Assembly: GCA_942493075.1 (NCBI GenBank)
Contig: OW818681.1
Span: forward strand, 5,394,001-5,458,000
From: JBBQYD01 sp942493075
Lineage (GTDB): Bacteria > Verrucomicrobiota > Verrucomicrobiia > Limisphaerales > UBA8199
Reading direction: 5' to 3'
DNA length: 64,000 nucleotides
In this document: piece by piece, positions 15,890 through 24,854 of the stretch
Layout of the letters: every line of letters starts with the position of its first letter
How positions within the stretch are numbered: the stretch's first letter is position 1
Notes under the pieces: model-generated
Databases searched by the model: none
Seen by the model: the letters and a program-made list of their open reading frames with translations, nothing else
Told to the model about the DNA's origin: nothing
Program-made: the position numbers and the translations under genes

Positions 15890-17200
15890 ATGGCGCGCCC
15901 CACCACCATTACATTGTGCAGTTTTTGCGGCAAATCGCACGCCGAGGTTAAGAAGCTCATTCAAGGACCTGGCGTTTACATCTGCGACAACTGCGTTGTT
16001 CTGTGCAAACAGGTTCTGGACAAGGAACTAGCACCGACTGGCAAAAAGGCGCGGGGCCGGATGAGTGTGCCAAAGCCCACTGAAATCAAGCAACAGCTTG
16101 ATATCGCCTGCATTGGCCAGGAGCACGCAAAAAGGACCCTTTCTGTCGCGGTCCATAACCATTACAAACGCATTATGCAAGGTCCGGCTGAAACGCCGGA
16201 AGCTCAGCCCGGGGAAGAGGCAGAGTCTGCTCCGTCGCACAGTGATCCACATGCAGATGTGGAAATTGAGAAGAGCAATATTCTCATGATTGGGCCGACG
16301 GGCTCAGGGAAGACGCTTTTAGCGCGAACTTTAGCTCAGATTTTGGACGTTCCGTTCGCAATTGCCGATGCTACAACGTTAACGGAAGCCGGATACGTGG
16401 GTGAGGACGTTGAGAACATCATTCTCCGTCTTGTTCAAAACGCCGATTACGATGTTAAACGCGCTCAGCGCGGTATCATCTATATTGACGAGATCGATAA
16501 GATCGCGCGTAAAACCGAGAATGTATCCATTACGAGGGACGTTTCAGGAGAGGGAGTCCAGCAGGCACTGTTGAAGATTCTGGAAGGAACAACCTGCAAC
16601 GTGCCACCGCAAGGCGGCCGCAAGCATCCTCAGCAGGAATACATACGGGTTGATACATCGGATATTCTGTTCATAGTTGGCGGAGCGTTTGTGGGGTTGG
16701 AGCGGATTATTCAACGTCGTCTGGGTAAGCATGTTATGGGTTTCCGCGCGGTGGAGGAAGGTTACAAGACATCCACGATCAATCGTCAGGAGATCCTCCA
16801 GTACGTCGAGCCTGAAGATTTGCTCGCATTTGGTTTTATTCCGGAATTCATCGGTCGCTTACCGATGGTTAGTGTGTTAGCTGAGCTAACGGAAGACAAT
16901 CTCGTGTCAATTCTTACCGAGACACGTAATGCTCTGACTCGGCAATATGCCAAGCTATTGGCAATGGAAGGCGTTGACCTCGAATTCACGCCCGACGCGC
17001 TCCGTGAACTAGCGGTTCAAGCCATTAAGAAAGGCACCGGCGCCCGGGCGCTGCGGAGCCTGCTCGAACGGATCATGCTCGATATCATGTATGAGGTTCC
17101 AAGTAGCGAGGACATCGCGCATGTCGAGATTACCCGCGAAGTGATCACCGGCACTAACAAGCCGCATATCACCCGCAAGGTTACTCGCGAAGCCGCCTAG
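15890..17200 (+). CDS. clpX: ATP-dependent Clp protease ATP-binding subunit
   Basis: 436 residues from the ATG at 15890; the frame is open further upstream but overlaps clpP. The N-terminal C4 zinc-binding domain is intact (Cys10, Cys13, Cys32, Cys35). Walker A is GPTGSGKT (135-142), Walker B lies in IIYIDEIDKIA, and the sensor and arginine motifs appear further on. The ClpP-docking IGF loop appears as MGF in KHVMGFRA. An acidic, proline-rich insert at about 98-122 lies before the AAA+ core. ClpX unfolds tagged substrates and threads them into ClpP. Confidence 0.96.
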   Translation: MARPTTITLCSFCGKSHAEVKKLIQGPGVYICDNCVVLCKQVLDKELAPTGKKARGRMSVPKPTEIKQQLDIACIGQEHAKRTLSVAVHNHYKRIMQGPAETPEAQPGEEAESAPSHSDPHADVEIEKSNILMIGPTGSGKTLLARTLAQILDVPFAIADATTLTEAGYVGEDVENIILRLVQNADYDVKRAQRGIIYIDEIDKIARKTENVSITRDVSGEGVQQALLKILEGTTCNVPPQGGRKHPQQEYIRVDTSDILFIVGGAFVGLERIIQRRLGKHVMGFRAVEEGYKTSTINRQEILQYVEPEDLLAFGFIPEFIGRLPMVSVLAELTEDNLVSILTETRNALTRQYAKLLAMEGVDLEFTPDALRELAVQAIKKGTGARALRSLLERIMLDIMYEVPSSEDIAHVEITREVITGTNKPHITRKVTREAA

Positions 17201-17285
17201 CAGGGCTCCCCCCATTCGTTTCCAATCGGCCAACCCCGGGCGCGTACTGCTCTGCGCTGAGCCAGCGATTTCTCCGGTCCTGAAA

Positions 17286-17828
17286 CTACAGTAGATTAAA
17301 AGGCAGATCCCCGTCATTGGCATTCGTTGCAGCGTCAGTTTCAGCCTGCGGGGTGGGAGCAGACGTCCCGCTTGGGCGCTCCCCACGCAGCCATTGTGCA
17401 CGCAAGATCCGCAACGTGCGCAAGGCGGCGCTCAATTCTTCGAGGGAAAGCTCCGAATGATCGACGGGTTGGAAGCCTTTTTCCTGGAAGCGGTCTAGCA
17501 GTTGTCGTCCAGCCGGAGTGAGTTGAATCAGCTTGGATCTTCTATGAGCGGGGTTCGAGACCGATTCGACCAATCCCATCTTCGACAACTTGTTGACAAC
17601 TATCTGAATGTTCTGCCTCGACGTCGTGCGGTTCTTTGCAAGGGCTGGCACTGCCTGCGGCCCGCGCAAGGCCAAAGCCTGCAAGACCTGGCGCTGAGCC
17701 GAAAGAGCCCGACCGTCCAGTCCCCTGTCACCGCGCCGGGCCAAATTGACCAAGCCATTCGCTTCTGCGATTAAGTATTGAATGGCCTCCTGAGTGGTCA
17801 GAGGCAAGCGGACGGCTGAGTTTGGCAT
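17286..17828 (-). CDS. MarR-family transcriptional regulator
   Basis: 180 residues from the ATG at 17828; the frame is open to 17867 but that part overlaps the promoter. A winged helix-turn-helix is visible: NRTTSRQNIQIVVNKLSKMGLVESV followed by the wing HRRSKLIQLTPAGRQLLDRF. MarR proteins bind DNA as dimers and usually repress their own and neighbouring genes until a ligand is bound. The C-terminal 40 residues are a polar tail rich in Ala, Thr and Asn. It is transcribed away from the Mla-type operon. A palindrome overlaps its promoter, suggesting autoregulation. Confidence 0.85.
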   Translation of the reverse strand: MPNSAVRLPLTTQEAIQYLIAEANGLVNLARRGDRGLDGRALSAQRQVLQALALRGPQAVPALAKNRTTSRQNIQIVVNKLSKMGLVESVSNPAHRRSKLIQLTPAGRQLLDRFQEKGFQPVDHSELSLEELSAALRTLRILRAQWLRGERPSGTSAPTPQAETDAATNANDGDLPFNLL

Positions 17829-17834
17829 GAGTAT

Positions 17835-17863
17835 ATTCTGTCTAAGAAACAATGCATTGTCAA
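17835..17863 (-). promoter_or_regulatory. MarR-gene promoter with overlapping palindromic operator
   Basis: On the minus strand TTGACA (17863-17858), a 17-bp spacer and CAGAAT (17840-17835) form a promoter. The perfect 12-bp palindrome ACAATGCATTGT (17849-17860) covers the end of the -35 box and the spacer, where a MarR dimer would block polymerase. The predicted start of transcription falls on or beside the start codon. Confidence 0.55.
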
Positions 17864-17919
17864 TCATTCGTTCAGGGGCATGCTGCCAGTGCTGCCGGTT
17901 CGCTGGACCGTCCTCACAG

Positions 17920-17935
17920 CTTGCCCATGGGCAAG
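17920..17935. promoter_or_regulatory. 16-bp perfect palindrome in the marR/mlaE divergent region
   Basis: CTTGCCCATGGGCAAG is a perfect 16-bp palindrome, 66 bases before the mlaE-like start codon and 91 bases before the MarR start. It could be a second regulator site or a symmetric hairpin. It does not share sequence with the 12-bp site that overlaps the MarR promoter. Confidence 0.35.
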
Positions 17936-18001
17936 GTCCTTCTTATGAAGTAGGTCCGTAAGCATTTGACCGCCTGAGCCCTGGCACTTAGCTTGGTGCG
18001 C

Positions 18002-18862
18002 ATGCAGCATGGCCAAGCCAGCGCATATGACGCTCCCCGACTCCGCGCCCTGGCACGCGGTCCTTTGCCGCGCTCATGGAGCCATTGGGCTGGCCGGAAG
18101 ATTTTTCGATTTGCCTTCACACTTCAAGGATTGGGCGCGTTCTTCCTGATTACGCTGGGCGTGCTGCTGACCAAGTGGAGTCTTTCGCGCCGAGTTCTTT
18201 GGCCTGCCATTCTTCATGAGATAAGCGGCGCGGGGGTGCGGTTAATGCCGATGTTCTTCTTTCTCTCTGGCGCGCTTGGTTTCCTGGTGATCGGCCAGGC
18301 GGTATCGTGGCTGACCCGTGTGGGCGCGATTAACTACCTGGGAACCATCATGGTACTGGTTGTGGTCCGCGAACTTGGCCCCTTGCTGACGGCATTTCTA
18401 GTGCTTGCGCGGGTGGGAACCTCGAATGTCATTGAGTTGGGCACCGCACGGGCCATGGGGGAACTGGAGGCGTTGGAGGCTCTGGGGATCGATCCCGTAC
18501 ACTACCTCGTGGTCCCTAGAGTCATCGGCATGGCTGTCAGTGTGTTTGCCTTGACGGTTTATTTGATCCTTGGTGCGCTTTTGAGCGGCTACTTGTGGGC
18601 GTTCATTCAAGATGTGCCATTGCGGCCATCGGATTACTTCCGCCAGCTCGCAGGATCACTGACTTTCATGGACTTTGCGTTGCTGGCGCTGAAGTCATTG
18701 GCGTTCGGCTTTATCGTGGCAACGGTCACCTGCTTTCATGGACTAGCTCAACCTTTGCGACTGGAGGAAGTCTCTCAACAAACAGTCCGGGCTGTCGGTC
18801 AAAGCGTAGTGGCCTGTGTGTTAATCGACGCGCTATTCATTATTATCTATCTCACGATCTGA
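18002..18862 (+). CDS. MlaE-family ABC transporter permease
   Basis: 286 residues from the ATG at 18002, with a TTG at 17993 as alternative. It has five to six membrane helices and the MlaE/DUF140 core: MPMFFFLSGALGFLVIGQAV, then VVVRELGPLLTAFLVLARVGTSNVIELGTARAMGELEALEALGIDP, which is the family signature around the coupling helix. MlaE moves phospholipids or other lipids between inner and outer membranes together with MlaF and MlaD. The stop overlaps the next gene's ATG (ATGA). It heads a three-gene operon of permease, ATPase and MCE protein. Confidence 0.92.
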   Translation: MQHGQASAYDAPRLRALARGPLPRSWSHWAGRKIFRFAFTLQGLGAFFLITLGVLLTKWSLSRRVLWPAILHEISGAGVRLMPMFFFLSGALGFLVIGQAVSWLTRVGAINYLGTIMVLVVVRELGPLLTAFLVLARVGTSNVIELGTARAMGELEALEALGIDPVHYLVVPRVIGMAVSVFALTVYLILGALLSGYLWAFIQDVPLRPSDYFRQLAGSLTFMDFALLALKSLAFGFIVATVTCFHGLAQPLRLEEVSQQTVRAVGQSVVACVLIDALFIIIYLTI

Positions 18863-19653
18863 TGTCTGAAACCAACGCCAGCCTGCCTGAGCCGATCATC
18901 GAGATGAGCGGGATGACCGCGCCCTCGTTGAAGGATCCTCGGTTACCTGTGGCAACGGACATCAACTGGACCGTGCGCCCTGGAGATTACTGGGTCGTTG
19001 GTGGGCTGCAGGGGTCAGGAAAGACGGATTTTCTGATGATGACCGCCGGGCTCATAGCCGGACGCAACGGTTCCTATCGCCTCTTCGGACATGATATGCC
19101 GATCTTCGAAGGCGAGCTCCTGAAAGAACGGCTGCGAGTTGGGTTTGTCTTCGAGACCGGCCAGCTTTTCAATCATCTGACCGTTGAAGAGAACGTGTCC
19201 CTGCCCTTGCGTTATCACGAGAACCTCTCGCCAGAAGCGGCGCATGAACAAACGCGGCAGATGCTGGACTGGCTTGAACTAGGTCCTTTGGCCGATTCCA
19301 CACCCGGCTCAATTGGAAGAAACTGGCAGAAGCGGGCGGGGCTGGCGCGTGCACTGATGCTGCGCCCGGAGCTGTTGCTGCTGGATAATCCGTTGAGCGG
19401 TTTGGATCTAAGGCATTCGAACTGGTGGTTGAATCTCTTGGACAATCTTAACGCAGGGCATCCCTGGATGGGCAACCGGCGCACCACGCTGGTTGTCACG
19501 GTGTCCGATCTGCGCCCCTGGAAAGGGCGAGCGCGCCAATTTGCGGCGCTGCATGATAAACGGCTCAAACCGTTGGGAACATGGAGCGAGTTGACTATAA
19601 TGTCGGAGCAAATGGTGAACGACCTGCTGAACGCGGATTCGAGGGAAGTTTGA
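18862..19653 (+). CDS. MlaF-like ABC ATPase with altered catalytic motifs
   Basis: 263 residues from the ATG at 18862. Position in the operon and motif order identify it as the ATPase partner of the MlaE permease. Walker A is normal (GGLQGSGKT, Lys54) and so is the D-loop (SGLD). The other catalytic motifs differ: the Q-loop glutamine is Glu98 (GFVFETG), the LSGGQ signature is IGRNWQ (151-156), the catalytic glutamate after Walker B is Asn176 (LLLLDNP), and the switch histidine position reads Ser215 (VTVSDL). ATP binding should persist but hydrolysis may be weak or use other residues. It is possibly a clade variant rather than a dead enzyme, since the operon is intact. Confidence 0.85.
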   Translation: MSETNASLPEPIIEMSGMTAPSLKDPRLPVATDINWTVRPGDYWVVGGLQGSGKTDFLMMTAGLIAGRNGSYRLFGHDMPIFEGELLKERLRVGFVFETGQLFNHLTVEENVSLPLRYHENLSPEAAHEQTRQMLDWLELGPLADSTPGSIGRNWQKRAGLARALMLRPELLLLDNPLSGLDLRHSNWWLNLLDNLNAGHPWMGNRRTTLVVTVSDLRPWKGRARQFAALHDKRLKPLGTWSELTIMSEQMVNDLLNADSREV

Positions 19654-19692
19654 CCTGAACCGAGATTTCTGAAATAAACCGGACCAGGATAT

Positions 19693-21018
19693 ATGGCATT
19701 GCAGGACCTGACACCGCAGTTACGAACCCGCCTAAGCCGCATGGAGCGGGCGGTGGGATGGTTTGTCTCGCTGGCGGTAGCCCTGCTGGTGTTTGGCTTC
19801 GGGTATTACCTGTATAACACGGCCGAGCGCAAAGGGTGGTTCAAAGCCAAAGCGACTTACTTCACCTTTACACAGCGCGCCACAGGACTCCGTGTGGGTG
19901 ACCCGGTCATGCTAATGGGGTTGCCGGTGGGGCAGATCACAGTTTTAAAACCGATGCCGCCAGAGGTCCCCTATAATATTTACATTGAGTTTGAACTGGT
20001 TGACCCCAACTACGGATATATGTGGACCAAGGGCTCCTATGCCCGCGTGGCAACCGCCGACCTGCTCGGCAAGCGAGAACTTGAGGTGACAAAAGGCACA
20101 AACGGCTACCCTACTTATATTTTTCATCCAATGCAGACACTCAGTTTGGCGGAAGCCCGATCCAAGGGTGATAAGTGGCAGTTGGCAGAAGATCTGTATG
20201 ATGAGACTGAAACGAACCTGGTTTTGGCAGCATTGGCTCCGCTAACCGCCGATAACCTAAACAAGGCCCAGGCCGCAGGGGTCCAGCAAGTGGTGGCATT
20301 CAACACGAAAGAGGACCGTAAGAAGCCGACCGCGGTCTGGAATGACAGGAAAGGCAGTTACGAAGTTTACGGAGGGACAAACAACTACTGGCTGATGGCC
20401 AGCGAGTCGGCAGCAGTAACGGAGCGCCTGGAGGAACTCATTGGCCAGGTGGAAGCAGCCCTGCCAAATATTTTCGCGCTGACCAATGATATCTCCCGGC
20501 TGCTGACGAACAGCACGGATCTTACTTCAAATCTCAATGTCCTGGCGGTGAGTGCACGTCCCGCTGTGAGCAATCTGGCGGCCGTCACAGCAGAACTCGA
20601 CCGCCCAGGCGCGCTGGGCGAATGGCTTCTGCCCACGAATATCAACAGCCAGCTTGATGCGACGCTTGGCAACGCGAACACGATGATCGTGTCGGCGAAC
20701 ACCAACCTCGTGACCGTTGTCGATAATCTCAATGAATCGTTGGAGAACCTGGCCAGCATCACCGGTGGATTGAACCAGCAGGTGGAGGCGAATACCAATA
20801 TACTCTCGGTCATCAGCAAGACCATCCAGGATGCGGACGACCTCATGCAGGGGTTGAAACGGCATTGGCTCCTGCGTTCAGCCTTCAAAGACAAGCCGGG
20901 GTCAAAAGCCAAAGCTCCGAGGCAAAACCCGGCAACCAACGCAGTACAATCCGGCTCCGCGCTTACGCCGGAGGAGGAGGCGGCGCAGAAGCTCCGCTCC
21001 CCCAAAGATAGACGTTAG
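19693..21018 (+). CDS. MlaD/MCE-domain lipid-transport protein
   Basis: 441 residues. One membrane helix near residues 20-40 (AVGWFVSLAVALLVFGFGYYL) anchors it in the inner membrane. An MCE domain follows (RATGLRVGDPVMLMGLPVGQITVL, about 57-80), then a long helical periplasmic part with many Asn and Thr (about 230-400, NLNVLAVSARPAVSNLAAV), as in MCE proteins that form hexamers spanning the periplasm. A basic, low-complexity tail ends it. The start at 19693 is preceded by AGGATAT. It completes the MlaE-MlaF-MlaD set; the transported lipid is not known. Confidence 0.9.
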   Translation: MALQDLTPQLRTRLSRMERAVGWFVSLAVALLVFGFGYYLYNTAERKGWFKAKATYFTFTQRATGLRVGDPVMLMGLPVGQITVLKPMPPEVPYNIYIEFELVDPNYGYMWTKGSYARVATADLLGKRELEVTKGTNGYPTYIFHPMQTLSLAEARSKGDKWQLAEDLYDETETNLVLAALAPLTADNLNKAQAAGVQQVVAFNTKEDRKKPTAVWNDRKGSYEVYGGTNNYWLMASESAAVTERLEELIGQVEAALPNIFALTNDISRLLTNSTDLTSNLNVLAVSARPAVSNLAAVTAELDRPGALGEWLLPTNINSQLDATLGNANTMIVSANTNLVTVVDNLNESLENLASITGGLNQQVEANTNILSVISKTIQDADDLMQGLKRHWLLRSAFKDKPGSKAKAPRQNPATNAVQSGSALTPEEEAAQKLRSPKDRR

Positions 21019-21152
21019 GAGAAAGGCTAAAGGCTGAGGTGGCAAGTATGGTTGCCTTGACCATGGTCGTTCTCTCGCCTCCCATGGGCTGGACTTCGGC
21101 CTGCTCACGGCTCATGATAGCCCCATCAGCCTTGGGATATTTACCAAAACCT

Positions 21153-23051
21153 ATGGACCGATCCTATTCCTTCACCCGAACGCTGCCCGTTTTTCTTGGC
21201 ATTGCATGGATGCTGCTCTCAGGCGTGCCCGCCGTTAACGGAGCTCCGAACACCAATACCCCAACACAGATCCAGGAACGCCTCAAGCAGGCCCCGGCAC
21301 ATCCCCGCCTGTTTTGGTTAGCCTCAGACGAAGCGCGTGTTCGGAAAAATCTGACAGGAGAGCCCCGATTGCAGGACGCATGGGACGCAGTGCGGATTAC
21401 CGCAGACCACATGCTAAAGGAGCCGCCGGTAGTCTATCGCAAGGATGGACGCCGTCTCCTGGGCCGGTCGCGTGAGGCGCTAGGGCGGGTGATGCACCTG
21501 GGTTTCGCCTATCGAATGACCCACGATCGACGCTACGCGGAGCGGGCCATTAAAGAAATGGAAGCCATGGCGGAGATGCCAGATTGGAACCCGTCTCACT
21601 TTCTGGATACGGCTGAGATGACCCTTGCAATGGCGGTGGGTTACGACTGGCTCTACTCGATGTTGACGGTTGAACAGCGTCACAAGGCCCGCATGGCTAT
21701 CGAGGAAAAGGGGTTGAAACCTTATCTGGAAGCAAAGTCACGTCATTGGTGGGAGAAAGGTGGAAACAACTGGAACCAGGTTTGCCACGCTGGAATGGTT
21801 TCCGGCGCGCTCGCGTTGCTGGAGGATGACTCCGAACGTGCCGTGCAGGTGGTGAGTCGCGCGCTGGCCGGGTTGCCGCATGCCATGAAAGTGTATGAGC
21901 CTGATGGCACCTATCCCGAAGGACCCGGTTACTGGAATTACGGGACCACATTTAATGTGCTGCTGATCGAGATGCTCGAATCCGTATGCCGAACAGATTT
22001 TGGCCTTAGCCAGAGCCCCGGTTTTCTGAAGTCGGGCGAGTTCATGTTGCAGATCATGGGGCCGACTCGCCGCACCTATAACTTCAGCGATTGCGGCACG
22101 GGCACAGGCTTTTCGCCTGGCATGGCATGGTTTGCCGCTCGCGCAGGCCGCCCGGAATGGCTTTCGTACGAATGGGAACTGCTTGCCGAACAGGTTCAAA
22201 GGACCAAGGCCAGCCAGGGTAGAAACCAGGGCGAACGGTATTTTCCATTGGTGCTGACCTGGGCGAAGCCCCCGTTCAAGAATGACTTCCCACGCGAGCT
22301 GAATTGGCTCGGCAAAGGACAGAACTCCATTGCCGTGTTGCGCAGTTCCTGGACCAATCCAAACGCCACCTACCTTGCGATCAAAGCCGGAACGCCTGGC
22401 GCCAGCCACGGGCATATGGATGTGGGTTCGTTTGTGCTCGATGCCTTGGGCGAGCGCTGGTCGCTCGATTTAGGCGCAGAGGATTATAATAAACTGGAGC
22501 AGCGCGGGATCGGGCTCTGGAACAACAAGCCGGGGTCAGATCGCTGGCGCATCTTCCGTTATCATACCCGCGCACACAGCACCCTGATGGTAAATGATGC
22601 TGAGCAGGTGGTGTCCAGCAAGGCTCCCATTTCGGCGTTCTCTGCACGGCCCAGCAACGCCTACACAGAAGTTGATTTAACCGAGACCTACGCTGGACAA
22701 CTCAAGCGGGCCAATCGCCGGTTTTCTTTGGCTGCTGATCAAAGCGTGACGATTGAAGACATGTTGACCGGTGGAACGGAACCCGCCCAGGTGCGCTGGG
22801 GAATGACCACGACAGCCGAACTCAAGGCGGATGGCTCGAATGCCGCGTGGCTGGTAAAGAACGGCAAACGGCTTCGGATGGAGGTGAAGTCCCCCGAATC
22901 CGTCTCCGTCCGATCGTGGCCCGCCAATCCGCCACCCAACGATTTCGATACGCCTAACCCGGGAACAAGTGTGGTGGGTTTTGTTGTCCCTCTAAAGGCC
23001 GGACAGGAGATGGTGATCAAGGTGGTGCTCACACCGGCGCAGGCGCGCTGA
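21153..23051 (+). CDS. Heparinase II/III-like polysaccharide lyase, exported
   Basis: 632 residues from the ATG at 21153, with a signal peptide (LPVFLGIAWMLLSGVPAVNGA). The N-terminal half is an alpha/alpha toroid: HPRLFWLASDEARVRKNL, then the conserved GGNNWNQVCHAGM segment and EPDGTYPEGPGYWNYG, where Asn and Tyr in such lyases take part in catalysis. The C-terminal half is beta-rich and includes SHGHMDVGSFVLDALGERW and RAHSTLMVNDAEQ, typical of the heparinase II/III domain. It likely cleaves a uronic-acid polysaccharide by beta-elimination outside the cytoplasm; the substrate is not clear. It is followed by a hairpin shared with the convergent gene. Confidence 0.85.
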   Translation: MDRSYSFTRTLPVFLGIAWMLLSGVPAVNGAPNTNTPTQIQERLKQAPAHPRLFWLASDEARVRKNLTGEPRLQDAWDAVRITADHMLKEPPVVYRKDGRRLLGRSREALGRVMHLGFAYRMTHDRRYAERAIKEMEAMAEMPDWNPSHFLDTAEMTLAMAVGYDWLYSMLTVEQRHKARMAIEEKGLKPYLEAKSRHWWEKGGNNWNQVCHAGMVSGALALLEDDSERAVQVVSRALAGLPHAMKVYEPDGTYPEGPGYWNYGTTFNVLLIEMLESVCRTDFGLSQSPGFLKSGEFMLQIMGPTRRTYNFSDCGTGTGFSPGMAWFAARAGRPEWLSYEWELLAEQVQRTKASQGRNQGERYFPLVLTWAKPPFKNDFPRELNWLGKGQNSIAVLRSSWTNPNATYLAIKAGTPGASHGHMDVGSFVLDALGERWSLDLGAEDYNKLEQRGIGLWNNKPGSDRWRIFRYHTRAHSTLMVNDAEQVVSSKAPISAFSARPSNAYTEVDLTETYAGQLKRANRRFSLAADQSVTIEDMLTGGTEPAQVRWGMTTTAELKADGSNAAWLVKNGKRLRMEVKSPESVSVRSWPANPPPNDFDTPNPGTSVVGFVVPLKAGQEMVIKVVLTPAQAR

Positions 23052-23089
23052 GTTTCGCCACGGCAACCGGTGAGCGCTCCAGACGCACA

Positions 23090-23113
23090 AAGGGACCGCG
23101 CGAGCGGTCCCTT
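23090..23113. terminator. Hairpin between convergent genes
   Basis: AAGGGACCGC (23090-23099) pairs with GCGGTCCCTT (23104-23113) around a GCGA loop, lying between the stops of the heparinase-like gene and the GAF gene. T-runs are short on both strands, so it may act as a modest two-way terminator. Confidence 0.6.
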
Positions 23114-23139
23114 CAAAATGAACGGCTAAGTGAAGTCGA

Positions 23140-23796
23140 TTACTTCTTTGCCTTGCGTTTGGCCGGCTTCACCGCTTTGACGGCTTTGGCAGGTTCGGCG
23201 CCCTTGAGTTTGGCGATTTTGCGGTTGGCCTTCGCGAGTTCTTCACGGAGTTGCCCGACCTCCGTTCGGATGCGGCGGCCTTCTTTCTGCGCGATGCTAA
23301 GCGCCCGGGTGCGGTTGCGCAGTTCCAACTGGGACACCACGTGCCGAGCCAGGATGCGCAGCGCTTGCCGCTGGTCGGGCAGCAGATCTCGCGGCACTTT
23401 GTCGATGACGCACAGCGTTCCAAGAGCGTAACCATCGGCGGTAATCAGAGGCGCACCGGCGTAAAAACGAATTTTGGGTTCGGACGTCACCAGCGGGTTA
23501 TCGGCGAAACGTTTGTCGCGGGTGGCGTCAGGCACGATGAACAGGTCCGTCTGTTTGATTGCATGGGCGCAGAAGGAAATGTCGCGGGAGGTTTCGCCGA
23601 GAGTGACGCCGAGCTTGGCTTTAAACCACTGGCGGTTTTCATCCACGAGGGAGATCAGGGCGATCGGCGCCTCACAAATGCGTGCGGCCAGTTCCGTCAG
23701 GTCGTCGAATACCTCCTCTGGAACGGTATCCAGCACTTCATATTCCCACAGAACCTTGAGCCGTTTTGCTTCCAATCGATTAGGCGATACACTCAT
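23140..23796 (-). CDS. GAF-domain protein
   Basis: 218 residues from the ATG at 23796; the frame is open to 23907 with two earlier ATGs. The pattern RLEAKRLKVLWEYEVLDTVPEEVFDDLTELAARICEAPIALISLVDENRQWFKA is the common soluble GAF sensor type found in front of many kinases. SFCAHAIKQTDLFIVPDA and FYAGAPLITADGYALGTLCVID complete the GAF fold at about residues 25-160. The output is not a kinase or cyclase here. Instead a coiled-coil helix leads to a Lys/Ala-rich tail (AKAVKAVKPAKRKAKK). The ligand and partner are unknown. The neighbouring genes give no operon context. Confidence 0.8.
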   Translation of the reverse strand: MSVSPNRLEAKRLKVLWEYEVLDTVPEEVFDDLTELAARICEAPIALISLVDENRQWFKAKLGVTLGETSRDISFCAHAIKQTDLFIVPDATRDKRFADNPLVTSEPKIRFYAGAPLITADGYALGTLCVIDKVPRDLLPDQRQALRILARHVVSQLELRNRTRALSIAQKEGRRIRTEVGQLREELAKANRKIAKLKGAEPAKAVKAVKPAKRKAKK

Positions 23797-23996
23797 GTTT
23801 TTAGGTGGATGCGTGCAGGCTGGCAGGTGCAAACAATCCGTCATGCTCCGCCGATCCTGCAACTGATCCAAGGCGCTGAGGATGCGCTCCCCGTGCGCTA
23901 AAGTCAATTCTCGGGACTTTCGGGTTTCGCACTTAGAACCGTCGTGAGAGTCGATCCAGCTTGTGCCGGGCGGTTGTTGTGGTAACTTCCCCCCGC

Positions 23997-24854
23997 ATGA
24001 ATCCGCAGGCCCTCGCTCGTTTGATAGGCATCGCCATTCTCATTTTTGTGGTGGTGATCATGGCGTCTTCCGGCACCTATGTGGTGCAGCCGGGCTACCG
24101 TGGCGTGGAGGTCACACTGGGACAAGTGTCGTCCGGGTTCAAGCCTGAGGGGTTCGGCCTCAAGGTCCCGATGATCACGGCTATTCGCCAGATATCCATC
24201 CGGCAGCAGACGGCCAACGAAAACGCTGAAAGCTATTCATCGGATCTTCAGCAGATAAAAGTTGAAATGAAAGTTTTGTTTCGGATTCCCGAAAGCTCCG
24301 TTGTTAAACTGTTTCGGGAGTATGATGGGGAACCCTTCCAGAGCCTGATTGCGCCACGAGTCCATGAGGCCCTCAAGGAAGTTGTCGCTCTGCAGAGCGC
24401 CGAGCAGATCGTCAAGAATCGCGAACAGATTAAGGCCAAGGCCTTGGAAATTGCTCGCCGCAAAATCGGCACTCTGCTGGTGGTGGAGGACATCGTCATT
24501 CAGAACATCGCTCTGACCCGCGAACTCGAGAGCGCGATCGAGGCGAAAATGGTTCAGGAACAGGAAGCCGCTAAAAGTAAATTCCTGCAGCAACGCGCCC
24601 AGATTGAGGCCGACACCGCGGTGATTCAGGCCAAGGGTGAAGCGGAATCGATCCGCATTCGGGGACAGGCGCTGAAAGACACCCCGGCTTTTGTTGATTT
24701 AAAGATCGTTGATAAATGGGACGGGCTCACTCCGCTGGTGATCGGCGGGGGTGAAGGTCTCGTCTTCCAGCTCCAGGACTTGGAGCGCCTAAGAACCAAT
24801 CCAACCCATGCCCAACCCGCCGCGAATGCCGCGCCCGCCGTACGGCGCCGCTGA
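23997..24854 (+). CDS. SPFH/prohibitin-family membrane protein 1
   Basis: 285 residues from the ATG at 23997. An N-terminal membrane helix (IGIAILIFVVVIMASSGTYVV) is followed by the SPFH/PHB domain (QPGYRGVEVTLGQVSSGFKPEGFGLKVP to about residue 200) and a coiled-coil stretch rich in Glu, Ala and Gln. Such proteins build large ring or cage assemblies at the inner membrane and can control proteases such as FtsH (HflKC) or organise lipids. It overlaps the next SPFH gene by 47 bases and shares its domain order, pointing to a hetero-oligomer. Confidence 0.88.
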   Translation: MNPQALARLIGIAILIFVVVIMASSGTYVVQPGYRGVEVTLGQVSSGFKPEGFGLKVPMITAIRQISIRQQTANENAESYSSDLQQIKVEMKVLFRIPESSVVKLFREYDGEPFQSLIAPRVHEALKEVVALQSAEQIVKNREQIKAKALEIARRKIGTLLVVEDIVIQNIALTRELESAIEAKMVQEQEAAKSKFLQQRAQIEADTAVIQAKGEAESIRIRGQALKDTPAFVDLKIVDKWDGLTPLVIGGGEGLVFQLQDLERLRTNPTHAQPAANAAPAVRRR

